In this document: piece by piece, positions 50,569 through 58,393 of the stretch
How the letters are laid out: the number at the start of each line of letters is the position of its first letter
Numbering within the stretch: position 1 is the first letter of the stretch
NCBI RefSeq assembly: GCF_049808615.1
Contig: NZ_JBNCAN010000026.1
Span: forward strand, 1-64,000
Reading direction: 5' to 3'
Origin: Modicisalibacter sp049808615
GTDB lineage: Bacteria > Pseudomonadota > Gammaproteobacteria > Pseudomonadales > Halomonadaceae
Length of the DNA stretch: 64,000 nucleotides
The notes under the pieces: model-generated
Databases searched by the model: none
What the model was told of the DNA's origin: nothing
What the model saw: only the letters and a program-made list of their open reading frames with translations
Position numbers and translations under genes: made by a program

Positions 50569-52494
50569 TTACTGTTTCTTCTGGTCGTCGTTGACTTCTT
50601 CATACTCGGCGTCAACCACATCGTCTTCCTGCTTGGTGCCCGCGGCCTGTTCGTCGCCACCTTGAGCGGTCTCGGCCTGCTCGGCGTACATCTTCTGGGC
50701 CAGGCTGCCAGAGGCTTCTGTCAGCGCATCCAGCTTGGTCTGGATGGCCTGCTGATCATCGCCCTTGAGCGCTTCTTCCAGCTCGGAGATGGCAGTCTCG
50801 ATCTTCTGCTTATCCTCGTCGGTAGCCTTGTCACCGGCCTCGTCGAGGGTCTTGCGCGCCGCATGGATCATGCCATCCGCCTGGTTGCGCAACTGCACCA
50901 GCTCCTCGAACTTCTTGTCCTCATCGGCATGCGCCTCGGCATCCTGGACCATCTGTTCGATCTCTTCGTCGGTCAGGCCGCTGGAGGCCTTGATGACGAT
51001 GGACTGCTCCTTGCCGGTGGCCTTGTCCTTGGCGGACACATTGAGGATGCCGTTGGCGTCGAGATCGAAGGCGACCTCGATCTGCGGCACCCCGCGCGGC
51101 GCCGGCGGAATGTCGGCAAGATCGAAGCGACCCAGCGACTTGTTCTGCCCGGACTGCTTGCGTTCGCCCTGCAGTACGTGAATGGTCACGGCCGTCTGAT
51201 TGTCATCCGCGGTCGAGAAGGTCTGGGTCTTCTTGGTCGGGATGGTAGTGTTCTTCTCGATCAGCGGCGTCATCACGCCACCCAGGGTTTCGATACCCAA
51301 CGTCAGCGGGGTGACGTCGAGCAGCAGCACATCCTTGACGTCGCCACCCAGCACACCGCCCTGAATAGCGGCACCCACGGCCACGGCTTCATCCGGGTTA
51401 ACATCCTTGCGCGCTTCCTTGCCGAAGAACTCGGCCACCTTGGACTGCACCATCGGCATGCGCGTCTGGCCACCGACCAGGATGACGTCATCGATGTCGG
51501 AGTTGGAAAGACCGGCATCGGCCAGGGCGGTCTTGCACGGCCCCAACGAGCGCTTGACCAGATCCTCGACCAGCGCCTCGAGCTTGGCGCGCGTGATCTT
51601 GACGTTCAGGTGCTTGGGACCGGTGTTGTCCGCCGTGATGTAGGGCAGGTTGACGTCGGTCTGCTGGGCGCTGGACAGCTCGATCTTGGCCTTCTCGGCG
51701 GCTTCCTTGAGGCGCTGCATGGCCAGGTTGTCACCGGACAGGTCGATGCCGCTGTCGGACTTGAACTGATCCACCAGATAGTTGATCAGCATGAGATCGA
51801 AGTCTTCACCACCCAGGAAGGTATCGCCATTGGTGGCCAACACCTCGAACTGGGTTTCGCCATCGACGTCGGCGACTTCGATAATGGAGATATCGAAGGT
51901 ACCACCGCCCAAGTCGTAGACGGCGATGGTCTTGTCGCCGCGAGACTTGTCCATGCCGTAGGCCAGCGCCGCTGCCGTCGGTTCGTTGATGATACGCTTG
52001 ACCTCGAGACCGGCGATGCGACCGGCATCCTTGGTGGCCTGGCGCTGAGAGTCATTGAAGTAGGCCGGCACGGTGATGACTGCCTCGGTGACGGTTTCAC
52101 CCAGGTAATCCTCGGCGGTCTTCTTCATTTTCTTGAGCACTTCCGCGCTGACCTGCGGCGGTGCCATCTTCTTGCCCTTGACCTCGACCCAGGCATCGCC
52201 GTTGTCGGCGCTGGCGATGGTGTAGGGCACCATCTTGATGTCCTTTTGCACGACATCGTCCTGGAAACGACGGCCGATCAGGCGCTTGATAGCATACAGC
52301 GTGTTCGTCGGGTTAGTGACTGCCTGACGCTTGGCCGCCTGGCCTACCAGCGTCTCCCCATCGTCGGTGTAGGCGATGATGGAGGGTGTGGTGCGCGCAC
52401 CTTCAGCGTTTTCAATAACCTTAGGCTTGTCACCGTCCAGTACGGCAACACAGGAGTTAGTCGTCCCAAGATCGATACCAATTATGCGTCCCAT
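50569..52494 (-). CDS. dnaK: molecular chaperone DnaK (Hsp70)
   Basis: ATP-driven chaperone. The 641-residue protein starts MGRIIGIDLGTTNSCVAV, has the ATPase signatures VYDLGGGTFDISI and VILVGGQTRMP, a substrate-binding domain and the acidic C-terminal tail EYEEVNDDQKKQ. The ATG at 52494 has GAGG upstream; the open frame to 52596 is not used. A second sigma-32-like promoter lies about 80 bp upstream, so dnaK can be expressed apart from grpE. Confidence 0.98.
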   Translation of the reverse strand: MGRIIGIDLGTTNSCVAVLDGDKPKVIENAEGARTTPSIIAYTDDGETLVGQAAKRQAVTNPTNTLYAIKRLIGRRFQDDVVQKDIKMVPYTIASADNGDAWVEVKGKKMAPPQVSAEVLKKMKKTAEDYLGETVTEAVITVPAYFNDSQRQATKDAGRIAGLEVKRIINEPTAAALAYGMDKSRGDKTIAVYDLGGGTFDISIIEVADVDGETQFEVLATNGDTFLGGEDFDLMLINYLVDQFKSDSGIDLSGDNLAMQRLKEAAEKAKIELSSAQQTDVNLPYITADNTGPKHLNVKITRAKLEALVEDLVKRSLGPCKTALADAGLSNSDIDDVILVGGQTRMPMVQSKVAEFFGKEARKDVNPDEAVAVGAAIQGGVLGGDVKDVLLLDVTPLTLGIETLGGVMTPLIEKNTTIPTKKTQTFSTADDNQTAVTIHVLQGERKQSGQNKSLGRFDLADIPPAPRGVPQIEVAFDLDANGILNVSAKDKATGKEQSIVIKASSGLTDEEIEQMVQDAEAHADEDKKFEELVQLRNQADGMIHAARKTLDEAGDKATDEDKQKIETAISELEEALKGDDQQAIQTKLDALTEASGSLAQKMYAEQAETAQGGDEQAAGTKQEDDVVDAEYEEVNDDQKKQ

Positions 52495-52575
52495 ATCAAT
52501 ACCTCTAAAAATCGTTGCTTGACTATTTATGGCTTGTGGCGATCTGTAATGTCTTGCCAACCTGCTTTGTCGTCT

Positions 52576-52604
52576 ATCTGGGGGGCTCGAACGCACCTTT
52601 CAAG
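52576..52604 (-). promoter_or_regulatory. sigma-32-like promoter of dnaK
   Basis: On the minus strand CTTGAAA (52604-52598, exact consensus), 14 bp, then CCCCAGAT (52583-52576; one mismatch to CCCCATNT). It lies in the grpE-dnaK gap. Confidence 0.7.
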
Positions 52605-52633
52605 GGGCAAGATCGTATTGATCGTCAAATCAT

Positions 52634-53272
52634 TTATTTCACGGGCTTGCTGACCACCACCATGGCTGGACGGACCAAGCGCCCATTGAGCACATAGCCT
52701 TTCTGGATCACCTCCATTACGGTGTTGGGCTCAAGATCACCGTTGGGTACCATGGTCATGGCCTCGTGATACTGCGGATCGAAAGGCTCGCCCTGCGGAT
52801 CGACGGCCTCGACGCCGAACTTGGCCAGAACATCGAGCTGTAGCTTCAGCGTCATCGAGACTCCTTCCCGGTGCGCCTCGCTGGCATCGTCACCCATGGC
52901 CTCGAGTGCCTTTTCAAGGCTGTCGACCACCGGCAGCAGTTCCTTGACGAACTTTTCCAGCGCGAACTTGCGTGCCTTATCCACGTCCTGCTCGGCACGG
53001 CGACGCACATTCTGAGACTCCGCCGCGGCTCGCATTGCCTGATCCTTGGCCTCGGCGAGGGATTGTTCGAGTTCCTCAACCCTTGCCGCCAAGGCATCGG
53101 CCTCGGGGTCCTCGATGAACTCGGCGCCACTCAGCGTTTCCTCTTCCGCCAGAACCTCCTCGCCGGCATCGGCATCATCGAGTTGTCCTTCGATGGGATC
53201 GTCCTGCGGCTCGGCATCCCGCTCGGCACGTTGCATTTCCTCATCGATTGGCGTCTGTGGATCTTTGGCCAT
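52634..53272 (-). CDS. grpE: nucleotide exchange factor GrpE
   Basis: Releases ADP from DnaK. The 212-residue protein has a long acidic N terminus (about 1-60), a coiled coil (about 60-110) and the C-terminal beta domain with the family signature DPQYHEAMTMVPNGDLEPNT and VLNGRLVRPAMVVVSK. It is the first gene of the heat-shock operon and is preceded by a sigma-32-like promoter. Confidence 0.97.
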   Translation of the reverse strand: MAKDPQTPIDEEMQRAERDAEPQDDPIEGQLDDADAGEEVLAEEETLSGAEFIEDPEADALAARVEELEQSLAEAKDQAMRAAAESQNVRRRAEQDVDKARKFALEKFVKELLPVVDSLEKALEAMGDDASEAHREGVSMTLKLQLDVLAKFGVEAVDPQGEPFDPQYHEAMTMVPNGDLEPNTVMEVIQKGYVLNGRLVRPAMVVVSKPVK

Positions 53273-53332
53273 GTCGCTCTCCTGACATCACTGAACGGCC
53301 CCTCGGCCGTAAGGGTGGATGATTTGCACCCT

Positions 53333-53360
53333 ATATGGGGGTAACACAGGCAATCTCAAG
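53333..53360 (-). promoter_or_regulatory. sigma-32-like promoter of grpE-dnaK-dnaJ
   Basis: On the minus strand CTTGAGA (53360-53354), 13 bp, then CCCCATAT (53340-53333), matching the consensus at all but one position. It is about 60 bp upstream of the grpE start. Confidence 0.8.
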
Positions 53361-53386
53361 GCATGACGTTGCGTTGGAATCCTGCG

Positions 53387-53416
53387 TTGACAACGAAGGA
53401 TTGAAGAAAGGATAAC
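53387..53416 (+). promoter_or_regulatory. sigma-70 promoter of recN
   Basis: TTGACA (53387-53392, exact) and GATAAC (53411-53416) are 18 bp apart, with a LexA box immediately downstream and recN starting 63 bp after the -10. Confidence 0.6.
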
Positions 53417-53421
53417 GGATA

Positions 53422-53437
53422 CTGTATAAACACACAG
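53422..53437 (+). promoter_or_regulatory. LexA (SOS) box upstream of recN
   Basis: CTGTATAAACACACAG keeps CTG-N10-CAG, and the flanking TA before CTG also fits the gammaproteobacterial LexA consensus. It overlaps the expected start region of the recN promoter, as in E. coli recN. Confidence 0.82.
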
Positions 53438-53479
53438 ATATCACCTGAGCGCGTTCTCGCCCATTTCACGGAGGTGACC

Positions 53480-55153
53480 ATGCTCGTACAGCTTGCAATC
53501 CGCGATTTTGCCATTGTCGAGCGTCTCGATCTCGATCTGCACGACGGCATGACCGCCATCACCGGCGAAACCGGCGCCGGGAAATCGATCCTGCTCGGCG
53601 CACTGGGGCTGTGTCTGGGAGAGCGTGCCGATGCGTGCAGCGTGCGTCATGGCACCAAACGCGCCGATCTCAGTGCACGTTTCGATATTGACAGACTGCC
53701 CGCCGCCAAGGCCTGGCTTGAAGCGCGGGAACTACCTGCAGACGACTGTCTGCTGCGCCGGGCTCTTGCCGCCAATGGTCGTTCCAAGGCCTGGATCAAC
53801 GGCCAGCCCTGCACGGTGGGGGATCTCAAGTCCCTGGGCGAACATCTGATCGAGATTCATGGTCAGCATGCCCACCAGGCCCTACTGCAGGAAGAGACTC
53901 ACCTGCGCCTGCTCGATGATTTCGCCAACCAAGGTGAAGCCGTTGCCGAGCTCGGCGCCATCTTCCGTCATTGGCAAGAATTGAGGCGCCGGTTAAAGCG
54001 CCTGGCCGACAGTGGCGACGAGATTCAGGCTCGTCGCCAGCTGCTGCGCTACCAGGTCGAGGAGCTGGATCAACTGGCACTTGCCGAGGATGAACTCGGG
54101 ACCCTGGAACAGGAGCAGGCAGTTCTGGCCCACGCCGAGGAGACCCTGCGCGAAACCCGGCTCGCCGTAGACTGCTGCGATCACGACGAAGGTGGCGCAT
54201 TGACGCTACTTCATCAGGCTCTGGCACGCATTGAAGGCTTACCAGGCGCGGAGCACGGGCCATTGGCCGAGGCTCGCAGCATGCTCAACGATGCACAGAT
54301 CCAGATCGAAGAGGCCGCTCGAGAACTGCACCACTTCATCGATCATACCGAACTCGATCCCGAGCGCCTGGCCCAGGTCGAAACGCGTCTCGGAGAAGTG
54401 CACCGCATCGCACGCAAGCACCATGTCATGCCCGAGGAGTTGGTCGAACTGCAGCAGCGTCTGCGCAGCGAACTCGATTCCCTGGAAGGCAACGAGCATG
54501 ACCTAGACGCCTTGACCACCGAGATCGAAGCCAACCGGGATGCCTATCGCTCCAAGGCCCGGGCCATCAGTGAAAAACGGCGTCAGGCAGCCATCGCCTT
54601 CGGCAAGGAAGTTCAGGATCAACTGGGCTTTTTGGCCATGGGCAAAGCACATTTCGACATCGACGTAACGTCCCACGACACACCACAGCCCAGCGGCCTG
54701 GATACGGTACGCTTCTTGATCAGCGCCAACCCCGGCCAGCCGGCCCGACCGTTGTCCAAGGTCGCCTCCGGCGGGGAGCTGTCGCGCATCAGCCTGGCGA
54801 TACAGGTAGTCGCTGCCAGCCATAGCACCATCGCGACACTGGTCTTTGACGAAGTGGATGTAGGGGTGTCTGGCGCGACCGCCGAGATCGTGGGTCAGCT
54901 CTTGCGCCGCTTAGGCCAGTCCGGTCAGGTCATGACCGTGACCCATCTTCCTCAGGTGGCCGCTCAGGCGCATCAACATCTGCATATCGAGAAACAAGCC
55001 ACGGAGGACATGACTCTGACGCAGATGGCCACCCTCGACGAGGCGGGTCGTGTCAAGGAACTGGCGCGTATGCTGGGGGGCGTGCATCTCTCGGATCGTA
55101 CTCTGGCCCATGCCCGGGAAATGCTGGACGCCAGTCAGCACGCTCACCATTGA
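53480..55153 (+). CDS. recN: DNA repair protein RecN
   Basis: SMC-like ATPase for double-strand-break repair, SOS-induced. The 557-residue protein has Walker A GETGAGKS (29-36), the Q-loop region, a central coiled coil (about 160-360), the ABC signature KVASGGELSRISLA and Walker B TLVFDEVDVGVSG. The ATG at 53480 follows GGAGG by 5 bases; a GTG two codons earlier is in frame. It diverges from grpE and converges with fur. Confidence 0.97.
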   Translation: MLVQLAIRDFAIVERLDLDLHDGMTAITGETGAGKSILLGALGLCLGERADACSVRHGTKRADLSARFDIDRLPAAKAWLEARELPADDCLLRRALAANGRSKAWINGQPCTVGDLKSLGEHLIEIHGQHAHQALLQEETHLRLLDDFANQGEAVAELGAIFRHWQELRRRLKRLADSGDEIQARRQLLRYQVEELDQLALAEDELGTLEQEQAVLAHAEETLRETRLAVDCCDHDEGGALTLLHQALARIEGLPGAEHGPLAEARSMLNDAQIQIEEAARELHHFIDHTELDPERLAQVETRLGEVHRIARKHHVMPEELVELQQRLRSELDSLEGNEHDLDALTTEIEANRDAYRSKARAISEKRRQAAIAFGKEVQDQLGFLAMGKAHFDIDVTSHDTPQPSGLDTVRFLISANPGQPARPLSKVASGGELSRISLAIQVVAASHSTIATLVFDEVDVGVSGATAEIVGQLLRRLGQSGQVMTVTHLPQVAAQAHQHLHIEKQATEDMTLTQMATLDEAGRVKELARMLGGVHLSDRTLAHAREMLDASQHAHH

Positions 55154-55180
55154 TGCCCGCAAAATTGATACCCACAAACT

Positions 55181-55212
55181 GAAACGCCAGCCCCGGTCGG
55201 GACTGGCGTTTC
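55181..55212 (+). terminator. hairpin after recN
   Basis: GAAACGCCAG (55181-55190) and CTGGCGTTTC (55203-55212) are perfect inverse arms enclosing a 12-base loop that can pair further (CCC/GGG). The U tract is short, so it may stop transcription from either side only partly. Confidence 0.65.
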
Positions 55213-55259
55213 GATATTCGAGGCGAAAAATAACAAGAAACTATTCAGGACCGTAACGA

Positions 55260-55355
55260 GCGAAGGCAAGACAAGGCAAAATTTGCCGGAGAAACAGAGT
55301 TTACTGGTGTAAATGAGCGTTCAGAGTCAAATTTCAACGCTGTATTGCCAAGCGC
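55260..55355. repeat. long imperfect inverted repeat between recN and fur (candidate dispersed intergenic element)
   Basis: About 96 nt fold back around TTTAC-TGGT-GTAAA (55310-55323). Further arms pair: AAATTTG (55279-55285) with CAAATTT (55328-55334), and GGCAAGACA (55265-55273) with TGTATTGCC (55341-55349, 8 of 9). It encodes nothing and sits between convergent genes. I have the impression that similar GTTTACTGGTGTAAATGAGC elements are repeated in Halomonas genomes; this could not be checked. Confidence 0.5.
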
Positions 55356-55374
55356 AGTAGATCATGGAGAGTTT

Positions 55375-55818
55375 CTAAGACTTCTTGATACCTTCCTGGC
55401 GCGTGGCTCTCGACCCCTTGGGACGCACATAGAGCACCAGAGCATGATCAACGAGTTCATAGCCATGCTCATCGACGATTTCCTGCTGACGCCGCTCGAT
55501 CTGCTCATCGAAGAACTCGATGATTTGACCACTTTCCAGGCAGACCATGTGGTCATGGTGTTCATCATGAGACATTTCGAAGACCGCATGCCCACCATCG
55601 AAGTTGTGGCGCACCACCAACCCGGCGGACTCGAACTGCGTCAGCACGCGATAGACGGTCGCCAGACCCACGTCTTCACCGGCATCCAGCAACGCCTTGT
55701 ATACATCTTCGGCGCTAAGGTGGTCACCCGGGGAACTCTCGAGGATTTGCAGGATCTTGACACGAGGCAACGTGACCTTGAGTCCTGCCCTGCGTAGTTC
55801 GTGGTTCTGGTCGGCCAT
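55375..55818 (-). CDS. fur: ferric uptake regulator Fur
   Basis: Iron-responsive repressor of 147 residues: winged-helix DNA-binding domain (LPRVKILQILE to GLATVYRVLTQFESAGL) and a metal-binding dimerisation domain with HHDHMVC. Only one Cys is present (HMVCLESG), where E. coli Fur has CxxC; this is the Pseudomonas type. The ATG at 55818 is chosen for the MADQNHELRRAGLKVT start. It diverges from bamE across 72 bp, a conserved pairing. Confidence 0.96.
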   Translation of the reverse strand: MADQNHELRRAGLKVTLPRVKILQILESSPGDHLSAEDVYKALLDAGEDVGLATVYRVLTQFESAGLVVRHNFDGGHAVFEMSHDEHHDHMVCLESGQIIEFFDEQIERRQQEIVDEHGYELVDHALVLYVRPKGSRATRQEGIKKS

Positions 55819-55890
55819 GATAGCTCTTCGCAGTGTAGTGATGTGTCGGGTATGATCGGCCCAAGAAACGATAGTGAAGAATGGAACCAA

Positions 55891-56346
55891 ATGCAAAACC
55901 TTATCAAAATAGTCGCCTTTTCCACGGCCCTCGCTCTGATGAGTGGCTGCAACTACTTCAGTGTCTACAAACGCGATTTGCCTCAGGGCAATCTATTCAC
56001 CCAGGACATGGTTCAGCAACTCGAGCCTGGCATGACCCGCGAACAGGTCGTCTATGTCATGGGTATGCCGCTTCTACGAACACCCTTTGACCAGAATCAA
56101 TGGGAGTACGTGTCCCGCCTGGATGAGGCCTATGCCGGCGTAAAGCAGCGCCGAGTGACGCTGACCTTCGCCAATGATCGCTTGGTGGACATCAAAACAT
56201 CAGGGGATATGAACGCGGACATGGAGATGTCGCCGGATCTCGATCCAGGGCCAGGAGCCGAGCCTGCCGGTGCCGAACCGCTACCCAACATGTCACCGAC
56301 AACCGATCCGGGCGAAGAGCCCGGTAGACGAGGAGAGCGAATCTAG
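55891..56346 (+). CDS. bamE: outer-membrane assembly lipoprotein BamE (OmlA)
   Basis: Lipoprotein of the BAM complex that inserts outer-membrane beta-barrels. The 151-residue protein has a signal peptide with lipobox LMSGC (Cys20), then the compact BamE fold with RDLPQGNLFTQDMVQQLEPG, GMTREQVVYVMG and WEYVSRLDE. A Pro/Glu-rich tail of about 45 residues makes it longer than E. coli BamE (113). It diverges from fur and converges with rnfH. Confidence 0.94.
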   Translation: MQNLIKIVAFSTALALMSGCNYFSVYKRDLPQGNLFTQDMVQQLEPGMTREQVVYVMGMPLLRTPFDQNQWEYVSRLDEAYAGVKQRRVTLTFANDRLVDIKTSGDMNADMEMSPDLDPGPGAEPAGAEPLPNMSPTTDPGEEPGRRGERI

Positions 56347-56353
56347 CTTTTCC

Positions 56354-56704
56354 TCATCGTGTTGAGCCAGAGGCGTGTCGTGTCGCACGCTTCATTCGAG
56401 CCTGTTTGGGGTCGATGCGTAACGGCCGGTAAATTTCGATGCGATCACCGGCCCGCAGCACATACCGGCCGGGGTCACGTAACCGTTTGCCGAAAACGCC
56501 CAACGCGCCCTGGCTGAATGTCTCTTGAGGCAGTGCAGGAAAATACTGTTCCATTTGCGCCTGTGTTACCGCTTCCCGAGCGGTGGTGCCGTGTGGAACG
56601 GCAAGGGTAACGATCTTTTGGTATTCAGGAAGGGCGAAAGCCACCTCCACGGTTAGCGTCTCGCTGCAGCCAGGAACACTGGAGGCGGAGCCATCATCGG
56701 CCAT
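56354..56704 (-). CDS. rnfH: RnfH family protein
   Basis: Ubiquitin-like-fold protein of the UPF0125/RnfH family, function unknown, usually next to ratA. The core EVAFALPEYQKIVTLAV and RAGDRIEIYRPLRIDPKQARMKRA is clear. The start is uncertain: ATG at 56704 (116 residues), ATG at 56713 or GTG at 56718 are possible, all overlapping the ratA end; none has a good Shine-Dalgarno, consistent with translational coupling to ratA. Confidence 0.88.
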   Translation of the reverse strand: MADDGSASSVPGCSETLTVEVAFALPEYQKIVTLAVPHGTTAREAVTQAQMEQYFPALPQETFSQGALGVFGKRLRDPGRYVLRAGDRIEIYRPLRIDPKQARMKRATRHASGSTR

Positions 56705-57128
56705 AGACGACATCGGCACGTCGGGTAAAGGCTTCGACCTGCTGTTTGGCCATCTGACTGAAAAGCTTGCCGAACGCCATCCCCAATAAGCGATTGGAGA
56801 ACTCGAAGCTCATCTCGAGACTGACCTTGCAGGCCTGTTGCCCCATGGGCACGAACAGCCAGCGCCCGCGTAGATGCTTGAACGGGCCATTGACCAAAGA
56901 GAGCTCGATGCGCTCCGGCTCGTAGAGATCGTTGCGCGTGGTAAAACTCTGCTCAACACCGGCCTTGCCCAGTGTCAGCTCACCGATGAGATGATTCTCG
57001 TCATGTTCGATCAAACGTGCACGACGACAGCCGGGCAAGAATTCAGGATAGCGTTCGAAATCATTGACCAGATCGAACATGGCCTTTGGGGAATGCCGCA
57101 CCAGAGCAGATCGATTGACCGTAGGCAT
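56694..57128 (-). CDS. ratA: RatA-like START/COQ10-domain protein
   Basis: A 144-residue SRPBCC-fold protein (polyketide cyclase/COQ10 type). In E. coli the homologue was reported as a toxin blocking 70S formation; the family is also tied to ubiquinone binding, so the toxin role should not be assumed here. MPTVNRSALVRHSPKAMFDLV and YPEFLPGCRRARL are family features. GGAGAGG precedes the ATG. It overlaps rnfH and diverges from smpB. Confidence 0.9.
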   Translation of the reverse strand: MPTVNRSALVRHSPKAMFDLVNDFERYPEFLPGCRRARLIEHDENHLIGELTLGKAGVEQSFTTRNDLYEPERIELSLVNGPFKHLRGRWLFVPMGQQACKVSLEMSFEFSNRLLGMAFGKLFSQMAKQQVEAFTRRADVVYGR

Positions 57129-57262
57129 ATACCTCTCCGCTGACGTCACTATGCTAGAGCATTTTATTCGTATGCCCGATTCATATGACTGCGTAATGCA
57201 AACTTTTACATACTATTGAGAACGCACGCCAAGGCGTACCATGACGATTATCACGCCAACAC

Positions 57263-57291
57263 CTTGAATGGTATCACGCTTTGCCCCATAT
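57263..57291 (+). promoter_or_regulatory. sigma-32-like promoter of smpB
   Basis: CTTGAAT (57263-57269), 14 bp, then CCCCATAT (57284-57291): only one mismatch to CTTGAAA-N14-CCCCATNT. It lies 42 bp upstream of the smpB start and is the best sigma-32 match outside the chaperone operon. Confidence 0.7.
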
Positions 57292-57333
57292 CGAAGGACT
57301 GGCGGACACGGCATATTGACGACACGAGGATTC

Positions 57334-57813
57334 ATGGCCACGAAAAAAGCCAAAAAGGCAGGCAGCAATGTCATCGCGCTGAACAAGAAGGCTCGATTCG
57401 AATATCATATCGAAGAAACCTTCGAGGCAGGATTGGCGCTGGCTGGCTGGGAAGTCAAGAGCATGCGTGCCGGCAAGGCGCAGCTCACCGACACCTATAT
57501 CCTGATCAAGGAGGGTGAGGCCTGGTTGCTCGGTAGCCACATCATGCCGCTCAACACCGCCAGCACTCATGTGGTCGCCGATCCCACTCGCACCCGCAAA
57601 TTGCTGTTGCATCGCAAGGAGATTGCCCGGATCTTCTCGCGCACCCAGGACAAGGGCCACACTTGCGTACCGCTCAAGCTGTACTGGAAGAAGAATCTGA
57701 TCAAGTGCGAACTGGCCCTGGTCACCGGCAAGAAGCTGCACGACAAGCGTGCCACCGAGAAGGCAAGAGACTGGGATCGCCAGAAAGCCCGCATCATGCG
57801 GGAAAACAAGTAG
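57334..57813 (+). CDS. smpB: SsrA-binding protein SmpB
   Basis: Partner of tmRNA in trans-translation: binds its tRNA-like domain and the decoding centre. The 159-residue protein has the OB core (FEYHIEETFEAGLALAGWEVKSMRAGK) and the basic C-terminal tail (KRATEKARDWDRQKARIMRENK) that enters the mRNA channel. The ATG at 57334 follows GAGGA. The tmRNA gene starts 58 bp after its stop. Confidence 0.97.
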   Translation: MATKKAKKAGSNVIALNKKARFEYHIEETFEAGLALAGWEVKSMRAGKAQLTDTYILIKEGEAWLLGSHIMPLNTASTHVVADPTRTRKLLLHRKEIARIFSRTQDKGHTCVPLKLYWKKNLIKCELALVTGKKLHDKRATEKARDWDRQKARIMRENK

Positions 57814-57822
57814 GTGCCGAGG

Positions 57823-57851
57823 CTTGAACTAGCCTCATACCGTCTCCATCT
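57823..57851 (+). promoter_or_regulatory. sigma-32-like promoter of ssrA
   Basis: CTTGAAC (57823-57829), 14 bp, then CTCCATCT (57844-57851): one mismatch in each element. It predicts a start near 57858, i.e. a precursor about 14 nt longer than mature tmRNA. A -10-like TAAGAT (57854-57859) has no good -35, so the sigma-32 reading is preferred. Confidence 0.55.
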
Positions 57852-57871
57852 GTTAAGATAGTAACGTACTT

Positions 57872-58251
57872 GGGGGCGACATGGCTTCGACGCCGATGAC
57901 AACCTCCTAGGTGCATGCCGAGAGCGTGATGTATCTCGTAAATCCAACATCACGACTAAATAGTCGCAAACGACGAAAACTATGCTCAAGGTGCACTGGC
58001 AGCGTAAAAACTGCTAGTTGTTAGCCTGGCCCCAAGGCGATGTGCCTGTTCATGGCTGAGGGGATACGAGCTAAAGCTGACAGGATCGCGATTGGCGGCG
58101 TCTTCACGTCAATCGCTAAACTAAAGAAGAATCGCGCTGTGGAATCCTGCCCGTCGGAGTCCACAGCGCTAAAACAAAAGACGGACCTAAGCATGTAGAG
58201 CCGAAGAGCGAGTATCGGCGGACGGGGGTTCAATTCCCCCCGCCTCCACCA
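57872..58251 (+). ncRNA. ssrA: transfer-messenger RNA
   Basis: About 380 nt. The 5' end GGGGGCG pairs with CGCCTCC (58241-58247) next to encoded A-CCA, forming the tRNA-like acceptor; a T-arm GGGGTTCAATTCCCC precedes it. The tag frame starts at GCA 57966 and reads ANDENYAQGALAA to TAA at 58005-58007, a typical gammaproteobacterial degradation tag. It lies directly downstream of smpB. The 3' half is also a classical integration site for genomic islands. Confidence 0.97.
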
Positions 58252-58268
58252 AACAGCTATACGAATCA

Positions 58269-58289
58269 AGCACCTACGGGTGCTTTTTT
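58269..58289 (+). terminator. rho-independent terminator of ssrA
   Basis: AGCACC (58269-58274) and GGTGCT (58279-58284) with loop TACG, followed by a T6 run (58284-58289). Confidence 0.9.
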
Positions 58290-58393
58290 CGTTTCAGAGG
58301 GCATGATTTGGCCTGTTTTTGGCATAGTATGGTCAGCTTTTGACACTTCAGAAGGTCGGCAATGCTCAAGCACAGGCAATTGTGCTTGTATCA

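Noticed and set aside
50530..52653. A 707-codon open frame on the plus strand opposite dnaK.
   Set aside because: Long antisense frames over dnaK are a known by-product of its codon use; the translation is low-complexity and resembles no family I know, while DnaK on the other strand is unmistakable.
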